This document shows, one piece after another, positions 49,144 through 62,245 of a DNA stretch of 64,000 nucleotides; the first letter of the stretch is position 1; the number at the start of each line of letters is the position of its first letter. This DNA comes from Strigops habroptila (taxonomy: Eukaryota; Chordata; Aves; Psittaciformes; Psittacidae): the NCBI RefSeq assembly GCF_004027225.2, contig NC_046358.1, positions 61,861,528 to 61,925,527 on the forward strand, written 5' to 3'. The notes under the pieces were generated by a model, which was not told the DNA's origin, searched no databases, and saw only the letters and a list, made by a program, of their open reading frames with translations. A program made the translations under genes and the position numbers.

Positions 49144-50854
49144 ATTCTTCATAAACATCAAAAAAGTCCAATAGATAACAAAAACACACCTCAGTATTCT
49201 TTTGTTATCAGGAGTCAGAAAGAGCTGTATTTTTTACCTTTGTAAATAAAATCAAATGCATTATATCTGAAAAGTAGTTTATTCTTGTGCTTTACATAGT
49301 CTCCCACAGTTAATGAAATTGTGTCTAATGTGATTGCTGCATCTGGGATCCATTACAGCATAATCTTTGATTATCTACTTTCATATTTGCATTGTTTAAT
49401 AGTCCACTGATTGTATATCTTCCATACCACTTGTGAAGCTTTAGAGCATAATTTTACACAGTGTGAAACTGTGTTGTTTTCTTATATTCAAAGCAAGAAG
49501 AAATGATCAGACCTGACCCATATATCTGTACTCAGTATTGGAGAGATTGTTATTAGCACCAAAAACCTCAGCACCAAAGGCCAGGTTTTTTTGTGCTTAT
49601 TCTTTAGAAGAGAAGATGAAATTTTTTCTATTCACTATTGCATTCTGCATTGCATTCTCTTTCTAGAGCTTTTTTTGGCCATGAGTTCTAACATTGCCAG
49701 ATATTAGGCATTTCTGTTGAAGCTTCTGCTGTCAGCAGCATGAGAATTTAGCTCCATAATCACACAGTTGCACAGCACTTTGTCTCAGTGTTGTTGGGCT
49801 GTAGCTACAACTCCATCAATTGGCACATAATCACAAATACCCTTGTATTTGACAGAGCCTACTGGAACACCAAGAAATAGATTTAGTTTTCATAAATCAG
49901 AGGTCATTACATAGGAGATACAGTACATTGTAATGGAGACTTAGAGCTAGATAAGAAATGGCTGGTTTGGATTATTTTCCAAGATTTCCAAGGCTTTCTT
50001 GCTTCAAAAATGTGAGAATAAGAGTGTGAGAAAATAGGCTCTTTAAACCGATTTTTCCAACTAATCAGTATGAATAAGCCTTGGTATGCAAATATTGCCT
50101 AGGTATGAACACTTATTCAGAGCAGGAATACAAAATACAAGCTTTTCTGTGTCCAAGGAAACATTTAATGATGTATTTTTTTAAAAATTCAAAATTAGAC
50201 AGTGAAATATGAATCTAAAGTAATAGATTTGAGGTCAGGCTATGCGAGTAAGATTCTAGATCCTAATCTGACCCACACACTTTAATGCTGAATGTTCATT
50301 AAGACTGAAATATTCCATCAAAAAAGTGTCAGTTTTTGAAAATTAACACAATGTCATTGTTTGTTTGCTCTGTCTTCCTTTACTACTTTTCATTTTTGGT
50401 CAGTCTAAACACAAAATCATTAGTTATCAACTTAATTTGAAGTTCAGCTCACCTTTTTACATGAAGCAAATGAATCTCTAAAGAAAATCGTTCCATTAAC
50501 TTCCAAGAAATTAATTCTTATTAGTCAAAACAAGTTCTTTTTTGTTGTGTGCCAGATAGGGGTCTGCATTTGCAAAATCACCATTCCAGAGGTCTAGAAG
50601 CTTTTTTAAAGTTCTTTTTGCGCACAGTTAGGACCCATTCTGAGATAAACCCTGTAAATGATATTTTTATGTGCAAACCATGTATAATACTCCTAATACT
50701 CCTGTTTAACTCTCTGAACCTGGGAATCATCTCAGATGGTTAAGAACTTATTGTAATTTTCTGATGGCACTTAGTAATTTTGATAAACATTACTGAAAGC
50801 GAACCAGCTTGCTATAGCACAGGAGAAGGAAAGAACATTAATGGCTCTCTAAGA

Positions 50855-50945
50855 TTATATAAAATACATATTATATGTATAAAATAATATTATATGCAAT
50901 ACTATATGTAATAATATTACATAATATTATATGTATTACTGTATT
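50855..50945. repeat. Palindromic AT-rich tract
   Basis: Built from overlapping near-palindromes such as ACATATTATATGTAT and TAATATTACATAATATTA. It is similar in kind to the tract inside the inverted repeat arms but unrelated in sequence order. Confidence 0.75.
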
Positions 50946-53900
50946 TGCATCATTGTTGTGTGAACATTTTTCTTCTTTGTGGTTATTTTACTCTTTTCCA
51001 CTGTCATACCACACAACAATTATTAGTGACATCTTAGTGACATCCTCTGTACCTTTTCAAAATATACAGCAGGTTCAGAGCCAGGCAGTACTTTGGTGTC
51101 AGTCAGGAATGACAATCTTGTACTTGTAAAATGTGTTGATCTCAGTCCTACAACAGATAGAGAGAATTCCTGTTTCACAAAACCCCAATTTTGACAGATT
51201 TTGCACATAGTCACATAAAAAAGTTGAAGAGTAAGCTGGAATGAAGACTGTTTTATATGCTCATCAAAATAAGGCCTGTGGGAGAACAACGTTAGATAGC
51301 TGAGGCTGTTGTTGCTCAAACTGTGTTATATCATCACCTGCCATGAACAAAATATTGCTGCTTGCAACAATATGTATGACAGGAATACAGTCAATTGTAT
51401 TTACAACTAAAATCAATACTAAGCTGGAATATTCGAATTAGTAACAATACTGTGAAACCTCCCCACATAATTAATTAAATTTTCAGCAGGCATTGACTAA
51501 TTTTGGAAACCCACTATGGATAAATACAAACAATTGGTTGGATAATGTTTTCAACAGCTTTTAAGTGAGAGAAGGAAAAAAAATTGGAGTTGGATTGCAA
51601 ATAGCAGAAAAAGATTTAGAAATGGTAATATGTGTTTAAAGTTTGATTGCAGAATGTATTTGTATCTTTCTGATAATGATGGAAATTTCCCTAAATGGTT
51701 TTCTTCAAATGGATATACTATTAATTTTTTAAGTTATAAGCTCTGTATTTGCATTATTCTGAAAAACACAAGAATTCTGAAGAAGCCAAATTACTACAGC
51801 ATATAGGATCAAACCATTTAAGTAAAAAATGATGCCATTATCTTTTCCTCTGAAGGAAGTCATTACTTTTGATGGGCACTGGGCATGTGTCTCTGAGGAA
51901 TAAGACTTGGTTTCAAAACTTCTAGCATCATATCTTCATTCATAAATAAAAAATGTTAAAGTGGGAACATTAGATATTTTTGGTTTACCACAAAAAAATA
52001 GGGAAGGGAGGGGAGAGGAAGCTTTCATTAATGGCGTGAACCCGTGAGATGACTTTATTATACTGTTACTGAACACTGACTACTCAATTACTGCATATTT
52101 CACAGAGTGTTGAAGAATTTGGGTTTGAGAAAACAATCTTGCAAAATTTAAGTGGGAGAAGAAAAAGATGCACCTCACGAAAGATCCATTGTGCTACATA
52201 ATTTCAAAGGTTCCAGCAAGTAACTACGAGAGTAAATCATTAATTTTGCCAATTCAGAAGCTTTTGACCCAAAGTAGTTATGGCGGAAATAGCAGGATTT
52301 TCTTTTCCAAGAGCCACAAGATTTCCTAGTTTTGTAAATCTAAAGTTTTTGTGTGTCATTGCATATATGTCAGAGAAAAAGAAGTGTAAGTCAAGTAAGT
52401 GGGTAAAAGTGGAATTGAAAAAGACCTGTAAGTATTTTGGAATTCCAAATCCATATTATTGCTTTTCAGCACAAATGGAATTTACGAATAGTCAGAGGTT
52501 AGCATTTACGATATCTGCTTCAGAGTCCATCAAATAAATCAACAGGATTATAATAAGCTAACAGTTCAGCACTTGTTACTTCTTTCCTACACTGAGTTTA
52601 GGAACAATCTGAGAACAAACCAGATGAATAGATAATGTTTAGTAATGTAGCTGGAGTTCAAAGAGGAAGTATCCTGAGCATAGATGATTAATTTGGATAT
52701 AAACAGACACCTCAATCTTAGTAAAATATTTATTTTTAAAGGATTTCTACTTTAAAGGTACTATTACTGAAATCCAGTAATAAGTTTTTACCAGTGAAAT
52801 GGAAAAAGGCTTGACTGACAGAACATAGCTTGAAAGTTGATCACTTCATACATAGCCTGAAGAATTCCGTCCATTTTGAGGATAGGTTAGGAATGGTATA
52901 ATTTTTAGATGCTAACAGTTGTTTATATATCATCTAATTCCAAGGTAGAGTCCTTCAGCTTTAAAATACTATTTTTTCAGTTTCCTCTTCAGCCATTTTT
53001 TAGGTGGCCCTTCATGTAAAAAGGGGAATATAGGACAAAAATACTATTACCTTACATAAGAGATTGTTCTTATATAGGCAATAGTGAAGTTTAAGAGCTA
53101 TGTAGGCCTTGTGCTGACATTGATTCTTGGGTTAAATATGCAAGAAAAGAAAATCTTCAAACTATGCAAGTGATCTTCAAATTCTGATCAGTTCACAGTT
53201 GCTTGCCTAAGTATAGAAGTGATTTCTATTGTAACTTATGTGAATAAATGCAGAATTCAATACCTGCAATTATTCAGCTGTGTGATTTTGAAATTGTCTT
53301 GAAGATTTGTTTCAGTAAAACTTAACTGCATGAATCCTTGTAGAGAGAAAATCCAAAAAGAGCTTGTGTGTGTCTCTCCAGAAAACTCCAGTGGAAATCA
53401 GAGTGGATATACATGGTTCTTCCTTATAACATGTTTTGTGTTTTTACCCAACTTTTAAAACACTCAGACACTGGGGGTGGGGGGGAAGATACTTCTGTGG
53501 CTCTATAGCCGTGTGATACATACATTCTGACCACCTATTGAAACATACTCTCCCCTCCCCCCCTTCCCCCTCTCAACAGTAGTTTTCTGAGCTTAAAGAA
53601 TGTATGTGACATCTGGCAGGCTGAGTTTAAAGGATTACAGTATAGAGGAACAAAGGTAGCATTGAGAGAGACATCTTTGATTTATTCATTGCTTTGTCAT
53701 ACAACAATAGAAGGAAAGGAAGCAAGCAATTTTTACATACCTAAACAATTTCTATTTAAAAAAAATAAAGATTAAATGCTGGTTTTTGCTAAGGATTTGT
53801 CCCTGCGACCTACCTCTCCACTGAAATTTTTAATCTTTTTTACATTGGCTTTGCTGTGGAAGCAAATAAATCTTAAGTTCATCTCAGGAGACAGATTAAA

Positions 53901-54885
53901 AAGCTTCAATTCTGTGTCCATTTTTGATGTGCTGAGTGGTAATCCAATTAGATTTTGTCTCTACTTACTGAATTTAAACCTTGTCATTGTTACAACTGCA
54001 GAATAAACACCCTGTCATATTTACCAGTTAGTTTGGCCATTTTTACCAGTTAATTCTCAGATAGTTTTGTCTATATGAGGGAGTTCAGGTAGAATGTTTC
54101 AGCTAATCCTTTGGAAGAAGCTTTGACACACTGCAGCTACCTTTGTTATTGGCTTTCAGGTTGATTGAAATGGTCACACGTTTTCCTGAGCATACTGTAC
54201 TGTTGTTATCTGTGTCTTTACAGGGTCACTTCTTCAGCTTCATTTATTAGCAAGGTAGACATCATTACTTTCCTGTTTCCAGAGATGATGGAGTTCCTGC
54301 ATGTTATAAAAAGTCTCTCAGGTTTGTGTTACAAACCTGCTGAAAAAAGGATGAGAGCTCAACAGTAAGCTGTAATTGTAAACATAAATAGTTTCTTTGT
54401 GGCACCCTTACTAATGTGATGTATAAATCAGATTTTATCTTGATTGAATTGCTGGGGATCTTACCTTGAAAATAACCTAAATTGGTATTCCACTCACAGA
54501 AAAAACTAGTGTACTTTGGATTACACTTAAAACCTGTATCTTGCACACTTATTTCCTTGTGTTTCTTGTAATGAAGCGCTCTCTATCACAAGAAAATATT
54601 GTCTAACATTGATGAAAAAGTAATTAATCTATAGCCAGAAAACACAGCAAAATTAACTTGTGAACACTAAGTAAATTGCATTTCTTTCATGATATCGATA
54701 TGAAAGTGAATTCAGCATCACTGTAATAATAACATGTAATTTTATTTAGAAGTCAGCATTAGAAACACAGATTTATGTAATTCCATTCATTATGTCAGCT
54801 TTAACAAATGTTAGACACATCTGCAGCCACTATGCAGCTTTCCAAATTAATCTGTAAAATATGGCTTTTCTGCAGTGGCGACAAA

Positions 54886-54914
54886 CCTAGTCCTTTTGTC
54901 ACAAAAGGACTTGG
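54886..54914. repeat. Short near-perfect hairpin
   Basis: AGTCCTTTTGT (54889-54899), one spacer base, then ACAAAAGGACT (54901-54911). The flanking CC/GG extends the stem past one mismatch. It has no oligo-T tail suggesting a terminator role; function unknown. Confidence 0.85.
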
Positions 54915-57175
54915 TGCCTTTTGTAACATGCTAACAAGGTGAACAGCTACATAATCTTAAACAGATGAAAGAAAATAGCATTTAATGTGCTTTATGAAAA
55001 TTTACTATTCTCAGGCTAACAGGAAAATTTGATAATGACTGGGCAGCTTGTATACTTTAATGTTTCTTAATTAATTGCTGACTTATTGTTATCTGGTGTG
55101 TCCTTTTTCTCTTCCAGATCTGTTCCATCCACATGGCATTGTTTTTGCAATTACATTGCCCTTGTGAGCCTTTTGTGGCATGATCCATCATTTTTCATTT
55201 CACTTTCAGTGCCTGGTAGTTGGAGTAGGTTTTGAAATGCTCCTGTAATGTAAAATACTTCAAATTCTTCTTGTTGTTCTTGCATGAAAAATTCTGAAAA
55301 CTCCTTATTTGTATAAAAAGCTCACCTGTTCTATCATCTCAATTCATGTATGTTGCAGTGGGCCTGGAGGGGCATCCAGTTGTACACTGGGGTTAGTCCA
55401 GAAACAAATATCTCATAAAACCCAGTCCTACCTGAGATCTACAGTAACTAGTGGGCTATGTGGAAACTGGCTGGGCTATCACAAGATGGAAGGAGAAGCA
55501 TGGAAATATATGTGTATATATAGAGAGATGGGAGGGAGAGAGCTGTTTTTTTGGAGAAGGTAACATTTTCCCATAACAGAAAAGTTCATGTAGCGTTTAT
55601 TTATATATGGAAATGTTTCTTTTTCGAAGAACAATCTAGCATACTTCTTTCTTAGGGCTCATGTGAAGTGCTAGGGAATATGTGAGTGCATTTTTCTCTT
55701 TCATGTGGGAAAAAAGTTCCCTCTGAATTCAGGTTTCTTTTACTTTGAATGCAGTGAAGATATATGTTGTTGCTAAGGTGTCTTGTGAATTTTGGTATGA
55801 GTCTGTTTTAAAGCTATTGGTGGACAAACAGGTCTTCTGTTATCTTTCCACTCACGGTCTGATTCTTTGCTGCACTGCCCGAAATTAGGGCTGGTGATTC
55901 TTTGCACACACACTTTCCTCCTTGATATAACTGCATGTATGTTTGTACACTGATTTGTGTCTCTGAGATTTTACTTCTGAACAATAATTCAAGCCTTTTT
56001 TTTTTTTTTTTCAATATTACAACACGCAAGACAATGCGTGGTTAATCTGGAAGCATTAATGTTGGCAAAATCCTTGATAGAATAGATTAAGAGTCTTTCT
56101 TGCTCTAGGATTGTGCAGTGTTAGTATTTGATGATAAACACGCTGGCAGCTTAGTGGTAGCTTAAGATCAAAACACAAAGAGGTAGGAGTCAAATGAATT
56201 TGAAAAAATCATGGTCCTTAATCAGCTAGTCATTATTAGCAACACATTCATATAATTATAAGCTGCTTCTTTCATGTGTTTTGTTTGAACTGCTACACGA
56301 GTATGTGCTTTGAAAGTGAAAATTCAGGAAGTATGGAAAGTAAAACTCCTTCCCAGCATATCTTTTCAGACTTCCAATAAAACCCAACCTGTACTGCAAC
56401 AAGCACAGCTGTTAGAGAAGTGGAATTGTATGTGTCACTGTAGGCCTTTGCTTGCCCCATGCTAGAAAAACTATTTAGTGTTACTACAAAAAATACATAT
56501 ATAGTAAGAGCTTTTTCCCAACGTAATTTTTGGACCATATCATTAAAAAACTTTTTTTTTTCTTTTTAAATTATAAAATTTAAAACTGAAATGCACATGA
56601 ATAGAGGACTTTGGTGGATGGATAGGGTGTTCTGCAAACTCAGGAAATTTATTCCCCACAAGAATGCTGTCTGTTTGGTTTAGGTTTTGAGTAACAGACT
56701 TTATAACTCCTGAATACAAACACAAAGATGAAGGTACAATTGACTAAAATTGAGTTTTGAACCTGACAAATCATTTGCCACGTGAATCATAAATGAGCTC
56801 TATTCATGCAATCTGCAATTAGTGACAAAAGAATCATTAAGCAAGGTTAGGAGAGCAATGAACTGGTTTAATCACATACCATCTGCTTGCCTGCCGTAGG
56901 TGATTGGTGTGGTACACATGGAAGACTGGGATTCAGATCTCCAGCCTTCATTGTCCTCTTCTCACGCAGCAAGAGAGAAAATACAGATACTTATATCTTT
57001 TTATTACAGTACTGTTCTTCCATTCTTGTCTGCAAGGGACTGATTAGAAGACCAGAGAAAGTAAATTTGAAAGACAGCCAGCTGTTCTTCAGAGGTGAAT
57101 AAATGTTTGAGTAGGTCAGTAGTCTGAGAAAATCACTGTGGTCTGCTCACTCTGTACCCCAGGTGGTTTCTTCAT

Positions 57176-57209
57176 GTTTGTTTGTTTGTTTGTTTTTGTT
57201 TTTTTTTTT
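57176..57209. repeat. (TTTG)n plus poly(T)
   Basis: Tandem GTTT units passing into a T run; simple repeat. Confidence 0.9.
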
Positions 57210-58516
57210 AGTTTTGGGGAAAAAAAGAGACTATTGTCCTTTAAATAGTTTGTGCTACACTGGATTATCCCATACGGGGGACACTTAAACATACACAAAA
57301 ATTGCTTGACCTACAGTCCTTGAAAGTCAACACCCAGACGTTGAAGTACTTCCTGAATTTGTAATTTTCTTTAAGCTGTAAACACCTTCACAGCTATCTT
57401 TGCCTTTTTTTTTTTTTTTTTACAGAAACTTTTCAATGTATTCAGACTTTACTGTCTTGCTTTTGCAAGGTTAGAAACTAAGGAGAGTTGTTAATCTCAT
57501 TTTGCTGCGTCCTCACAGTCATATGCTAAGACTGGGTTACAGTCCAAGCCCTGTTCATGTTCTCATTATACTTCAGGTTTTATGCTCCATATTATCAGTA
57601 ACTAAACCAGGTGAAAGGCTCCATGGTTGAGGTACTGTCATACTAAATGAACAATAAACTTTCTGACGAAGACATGTTGTTACAGCTTCCTGTATGAGTG
57701 CAGAAAGGCACTTGGCTTCTCTGTAGGTGAATTCCCTCACTGTACGATGAGGTTCAATAGAGCATCTTAACCTCAGAAGAATGTTATCAAGACAACTACT
57801 TGCAGATTTTCGAAGTGATATTACAGCAACAGATGCCATGTGAGTAACTAAGAGTCAAACTGTACCATCAGTGTCTTTTGATGCCTGCAGTTCTTGTTGT
57901 GTTCAAAGTAATGATCTTTTCATTCTTGCTGGGAAAATTATTAAACTTCATTATTTCAAGTCTCCTATTGTAGGTGCTTGCCTTATGAGCATCCTGTGAG
58001 AGGTAATGAGTAGCTTTGTTTTGTAAGCAAAACTGCACAGCCACTTACACACAAAGTTTGTTTGTCTGCCCTAACTTCAGTTCAGCTGCAAGGGGTGGTT
58101 TCATCAAGTAAACAGTGCAAACCGAGGAGGAAGAAAGCAGATAAGAGAAATGGAATGAGGGGTTATGTGCATAGGACAAGGACAAAATTGAAAGCCTACA
58201 ATGAATACAGTTTCAGTAAGATCCTAAAGCAAACTTTCAGCCAAATCAACTAAAATAAACAGGTATCAGTAGGATACATGACTGCATTTTGAAAACTGAA
58301 CTCGTAAGGAAAATCAGTAGGAAGCCTTTATGGTGAACAGCTAATTTGATCCTGAAAAACGCCTCTAGTAACTATTTCACAAAAAGGCTGTTTTGTTAGT
58401 CTGCCTTCCTGGCTAGCAGCTGAGGCCACTTAATGAAACCTTTAATTTGTAGAAATTATGTTCTTCCAGACTTTCTGGATTTATGTGCTGCTCTGCCAAA
58501 TATCTGGATAGACTTA

Positions 58517-58566
58517 AATATTTTTTTTTAATTTTTTTTTGTTTTTTTTTTTTTTGTTTTTTTTTG
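58517..58566. repeat. T-rich low-complexity tract
   Basis: Long T runs interrupted by AA and single G bases; simple repeat with no adjacent retroposon body seen. Confidence 0.9.
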
Positions 58567-59698
58567 GTATTATAGCACAGTATTCTATATAATCAGAAAA
58601 ATAGTGAAGGAGGATTTCTATAACAACTTTACAGAATACTTCTCTTTAAAACTACTTAGTCTGTTTTGGTCTGAGTCTTGAACTTGTGATTTACTAAAAA
58701 TTCTTTAGCCAGCAGTGGGAGTTTTGGTGATGCAAAGATTCAGAGCTGGAATTTGATTATTTCAGCAGCTTTGTAAATTGGAATGAGAGTCTGGATAAAA
58801 ATAATATCCCTGGTCCTTCTGTCATTACATGAGGAAGCCATAGTCTCTCTTTGGAACCTGTTTCTGTCCCTAGTATGCTTCCTAAGGTCTCATCTTTTAA
58901 AGTCTAAAATAAACAAGAATTTTGGACAAAACACTATTTATATTGCTATAACAATTATCCTTGGTTGGGTTGGTTTGAAGTAAGATGTGCTTCTTGTAGC
59001 TAAGTCATAACGTTGCCTTAGGATTGTGCTTGTGTTGATTATAATTGGATTGCCAAATGCTGCCAGGTCGTACTACGTGCATCACTAAAAAACATATTAT
59101 TTCTGTTAATTTACTCTTGTACTTGGCTCAGAATCAAAAGTTCTTATGATTTCTTCATTTCTCCAGTCATACTTGGCCCATACAGTGTTTCTCATGTAAT
59201 GCATACAGAGTTGTCCATAATGAATTCCTTCCTCCCTGATGAATTTCTGAATACATCATCTTTGGAATCATTGCTCTTCTCTTTGTATCAGCTCGTTCTC
59301 CTCAGTCAATCTGTATTTTCGTTCCTTGTGTTCATGACCACAGTTGGAATTTATTTCTGTGACATCTTGATCCATGATTTCTTCTAAAAGATTCACCACG
59401 TCATTGCTCTGCTTCTCTCACTGTTTGTTTCTGTACACCAGTGGATTCTGTAGGATCATGTGACATTTCCTTCAAGACTTTCTATAATACTGCATCTTGT
59501 TCTGTAACACTGCATCTTGTTGTTCTAAAAATGTACAAGAAATGCTCTCTCCACGAACCCTTTTTAGTCCTTATTTTACTCTCCAGGTTGTATCTTGGCA
59601 CATACATCTTTTTATGATCTCTGTGCATCTGTGAAAGTCTCATAAATAGAAAGTGAACTAGAGGAAGATAACATAGCCCCAAGCTAGAAGAGGAAAGC

Positions 59699-60353
59699 TG
59701 TCGTGGTTTGAGTCCAGCTGGCAACTAAGTACCATGCAGCCGCTCACTCACCCTCCCTTTCCCAGTGGGATGGGGAGGAGAATCTAAAACAAGGTTAAAA
59801 CCATGGGTTGAGATAGGAACAGTTTAAAACTTGAATAAAAGTAAAATATAATAATAAATAGAGGAAGGAATACATCCCCCCAAAAAACCAAACAAACAAA
59901 ACGATAACCAAAAGAACAATATAACAACAACAACAAAAACCACCACTAAAAAAAAAAACAAACCCAAAAAGCCAAACAAACCCCCAAACCCCAAGTGCTG
60001 CACAATTCAGTGTCTCACCAGCTGCTGACTGATAACCAGCCCGACCCGAGCAGCGATCTGCGCCTTCCGGGTAACTCCCCCCAGTTTATATACTGGGCAT
60101 GATGTGCTGTGGTATGGAATACTGCTTTGGCTAGTTTGGGTCAGGTGTCCTATCTCTGCCTCCTCCCAGCTTCTTGTGCCCCTCCTCACTGGCAGAGCAC
60201 CAGACTGAAAAGTCTTCGATCAGGCTAAGTGCTACTGAGCAACAACTAAAACATCGGTGTGTTATCAGCATTGTTCTCAGGCTGAAGCCAAAGCACAGCA
60301 CTGCGCCAGCTACTAGGAAGAAAATTGACTCTATCTCAGCCAAAACAAGGACA
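59699..60353 (-). mobile_element. Solo LTR, avian ERVL-type, nearly complete
   Basis: The 655-bp LTR on the minus strand starts TGTCCTTGTTTTGG (60353) and ends AAACCACGACA (59699), with TG...CA termini. On the minus strand it has a clear TATA box in the AGTATATAAACTGGGGGG context (around 60100-60080), and GTTTTAAACTGTTCCTATCT near its downstream end, where the poly(A) region is expected. Flanking bases AAAGC (59694-59698) and AAAAC (60354-60358) match at 4 of 5 positions, consistent with an eroded 5-bp target duplication. A middle stretch is expanded A/C-rich on the plus strand (59878-59996). No internal viral genes accompany it, so it is a solo LTR. Confidence 0.92.
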
Positions 60354-61639
60354 AAAACATAACACCAAAGAAATGAAGCATTGTGGATACAATGTGGCAG
60401 GGGCTGAAATTGAAAAACATCAACTCTGATGCACATTAAAGTTTGTAGGGACAATTAACATATTTTATTACAGCAGGCAATGGTTGGAAAACTAGACAGA
60501 GGCACATAAACTCTTCCACAAGTGCATGTTTTTAAAAAACTTTACATTTTCTTTCAGAAATAGTCTAATTTTATCTAATACTACCTCACCATTATAAATC
60601 TTGCCTTACTGACAAGACTACAACAGAATACTATTGGCATGTGAGTATTCTCTAATATCTGGAATCATAAATCAATTTCAGCCAAGAGATAAGGAATGTT
60701 AATCTTTGACCATTTGTAAGAGTGCTAGTCGTTGTGATACCTGAGTCATTTGTTACTCAAAGCAAAACCTTGTCTGTCACAGAGGACAGACTCAGTGTTG
60801 AACACAAGAGCAAAACTAAATATTTCTTCAATCCAGGAATTATAGTGATGCTTACTAGGAATACTTGGAAGGATTCCTTTTTTCAAGTGCCTTGCTATAG
60901 GTAAAGACTGCCGTTTCCATTGGTAGTACTCACATTTTTTTTGTGCAGGAGTGACTTCCACTGCTCTAGTCAGAGTTTATGATAAAGCAGCCCTCCTGCA
61001 GCTTAATGTGCCTTACTTGAAGTGTGTCTATTCCTTAACTTCATGAAAATAATATCCATCCTGTAAAAAAAGAATATGCAGTTACCATTCCTAGTAGTCC
61101 TCTTTATTGGGACCATTAGGACCCACTTTGTATCTCTTTGCACATCCTAGCTTGTATTGCTGGTTCTGTTCCCCTACCATGCTGGTTTCAAAGATCTATA
61201 ATACAGTTTCTTGGGAAAAATATTGAAGCTTTGGCATTTTTTCACTGTGGCATTTCAGTCTTTATGTTTTAGTCTGTACATACAGCTGTATTTTTCTTCC
61301 TCATGATTTGCTTTTTGGTGCAATAAAGGTATTCTTTGGCAGATATACAGATCTCAAGAGTATCCTTTGGGTGAAGATGAACTTTATCAGATAAAGGTTT
61401 CAACTGGATTCATCTGCTTTTGTTAGTGTGGAGGCAGCTATTTGTGGTTATTTTTCATGGAGGTCCATTGAAATATCAAAGGCGTGTGAAACATCTCCTT
61501 ATGACTTATCTTATGTAATTTCACCGTAAATGGCTGGGAAAAATTAAAGTTTGATTTGGTGTTACTCTTTGCTTGAGTGTGATACTTGACTATTGTACTG
61601 CTTAGTTAAGCTGCTTAACACAGAGAATAAAAGCATTCT
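60354..61639. other. Non-coding DNA between two ERV-type repeats
   Basis: Unique AT-rich sequence. No gag, pol or env-like reading frame is present, so the solo LTR and the repeat at 61.6 kb are not linked by a provirus here. Confidence 0.6.
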
Positions 61640-62245
61640 TGTGTCCTTTCCACAGGGTTCAGTCCTTCAGGAACAGGCTGCTCCAGCATGGGTCCCGCAT
61701 GGGGTCACAGCTCCTGCCAGCAAACCTGCTCCAGCGTGGGCTCCTCTCTCCACGGGGCCACAGGTCCTGCCAGGAGCCTGCTCCAGTTCAGGCTTCTCAC
61801 AGGGTCACAGCCTCCTTTGGGCATCTTCCTGCTCCATCATGGACCTGGACTGCAGGTGGATGTCTGGTCCACTGTGGACCTCCACGGGCTGCAGGGGCAC
61901 AGCCTGCCTCACCATGGTCTGCACCATGGGCTGCATAGGAATCTGTTCCTGGAGCAGCTCCTCCTTGTTCACTGACCTTTGTGCCTGCAGGGCTGTTTCT
62001 CTCACATGTTGTCTCTCCTATCTCCAGTTGCTGTTGCACTGGTGGTATTTTTTCCCCCATCTTAAACATGTTATCCCAGAGGTGCTATCACCATTGCTGA
62101 TGGGCTCAGCCTTGACTAGTGGTGGGTCCGTCTTGGAGCCATCTGGCATTAGCTCCACCAGACATTGGGGAAACTTCTGGCAGCTTCTCACAGAAGCCAC
62201 CCCTGTAGCCCCCCCCCCCCCCCCAAACCTTGCCATGCAAACCCA
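61640..62245. mobile_element. GC-rich avian ERV-type repeat with tandem subunits
   Basis: A GC-rich block in AT-rich surroundings with repeated subunits: CTGCTCCAGCATGGGTCCC, CTGCTCCAGCGTGGGCTCC and GCCTGCTCCAGTTCAGGCTT, alternating with GGTCACAGCTCCTGCCAGCA / GGCCACAGGTCCTGCCAGGA / GGGTCACAGCCTCC. It ends with a C16 run (62209-62224) and ACCTTGCCATGCAAACCCAA. The pattern matches a common bird interspersed repeat that I associate with endogenous retroviruses, though I cannot tell LTR from internal leader. Sense is probably the minus strand. The 289-codon frame across it is not a viral or host gene that I can support. Confidence 0.65.
62209..62224. repeat. C16 homopolymer
   Basis: Sixteen C in a row inside the ERV-type repeat; the length is probably unreliable in any assembly. 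Confidence 0.95.

Larger units (their letters stand above)
49144..59698. other. 10.5-kb gene desert
   Basis: Unique AT-rich DNA. Visible items are a palindromic AT-rich tract at 50855-50945, a G-rich tract at 53472-53486 with C-rich counterparts at 53553-53574, a hairpin at 54886-54914, a T16 run at 55996-56011, (TTTG)n and T runs at 57176-57209 and 57405-57421, and a T/G tract at 58517-58566. An 88-codon minus-strand frame at 57573-57839 starts with ATG, but I do not recognise it. No supported gene. Confidence 0.5.

Noticed and set aside
53461..53575. G-rich and C-rich tracts as a G-quadruplex or regulatory pair
   Set aside because: The runs are irregular, and the two tracts are not complementary over a useful length. 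I treat them as low complexity.
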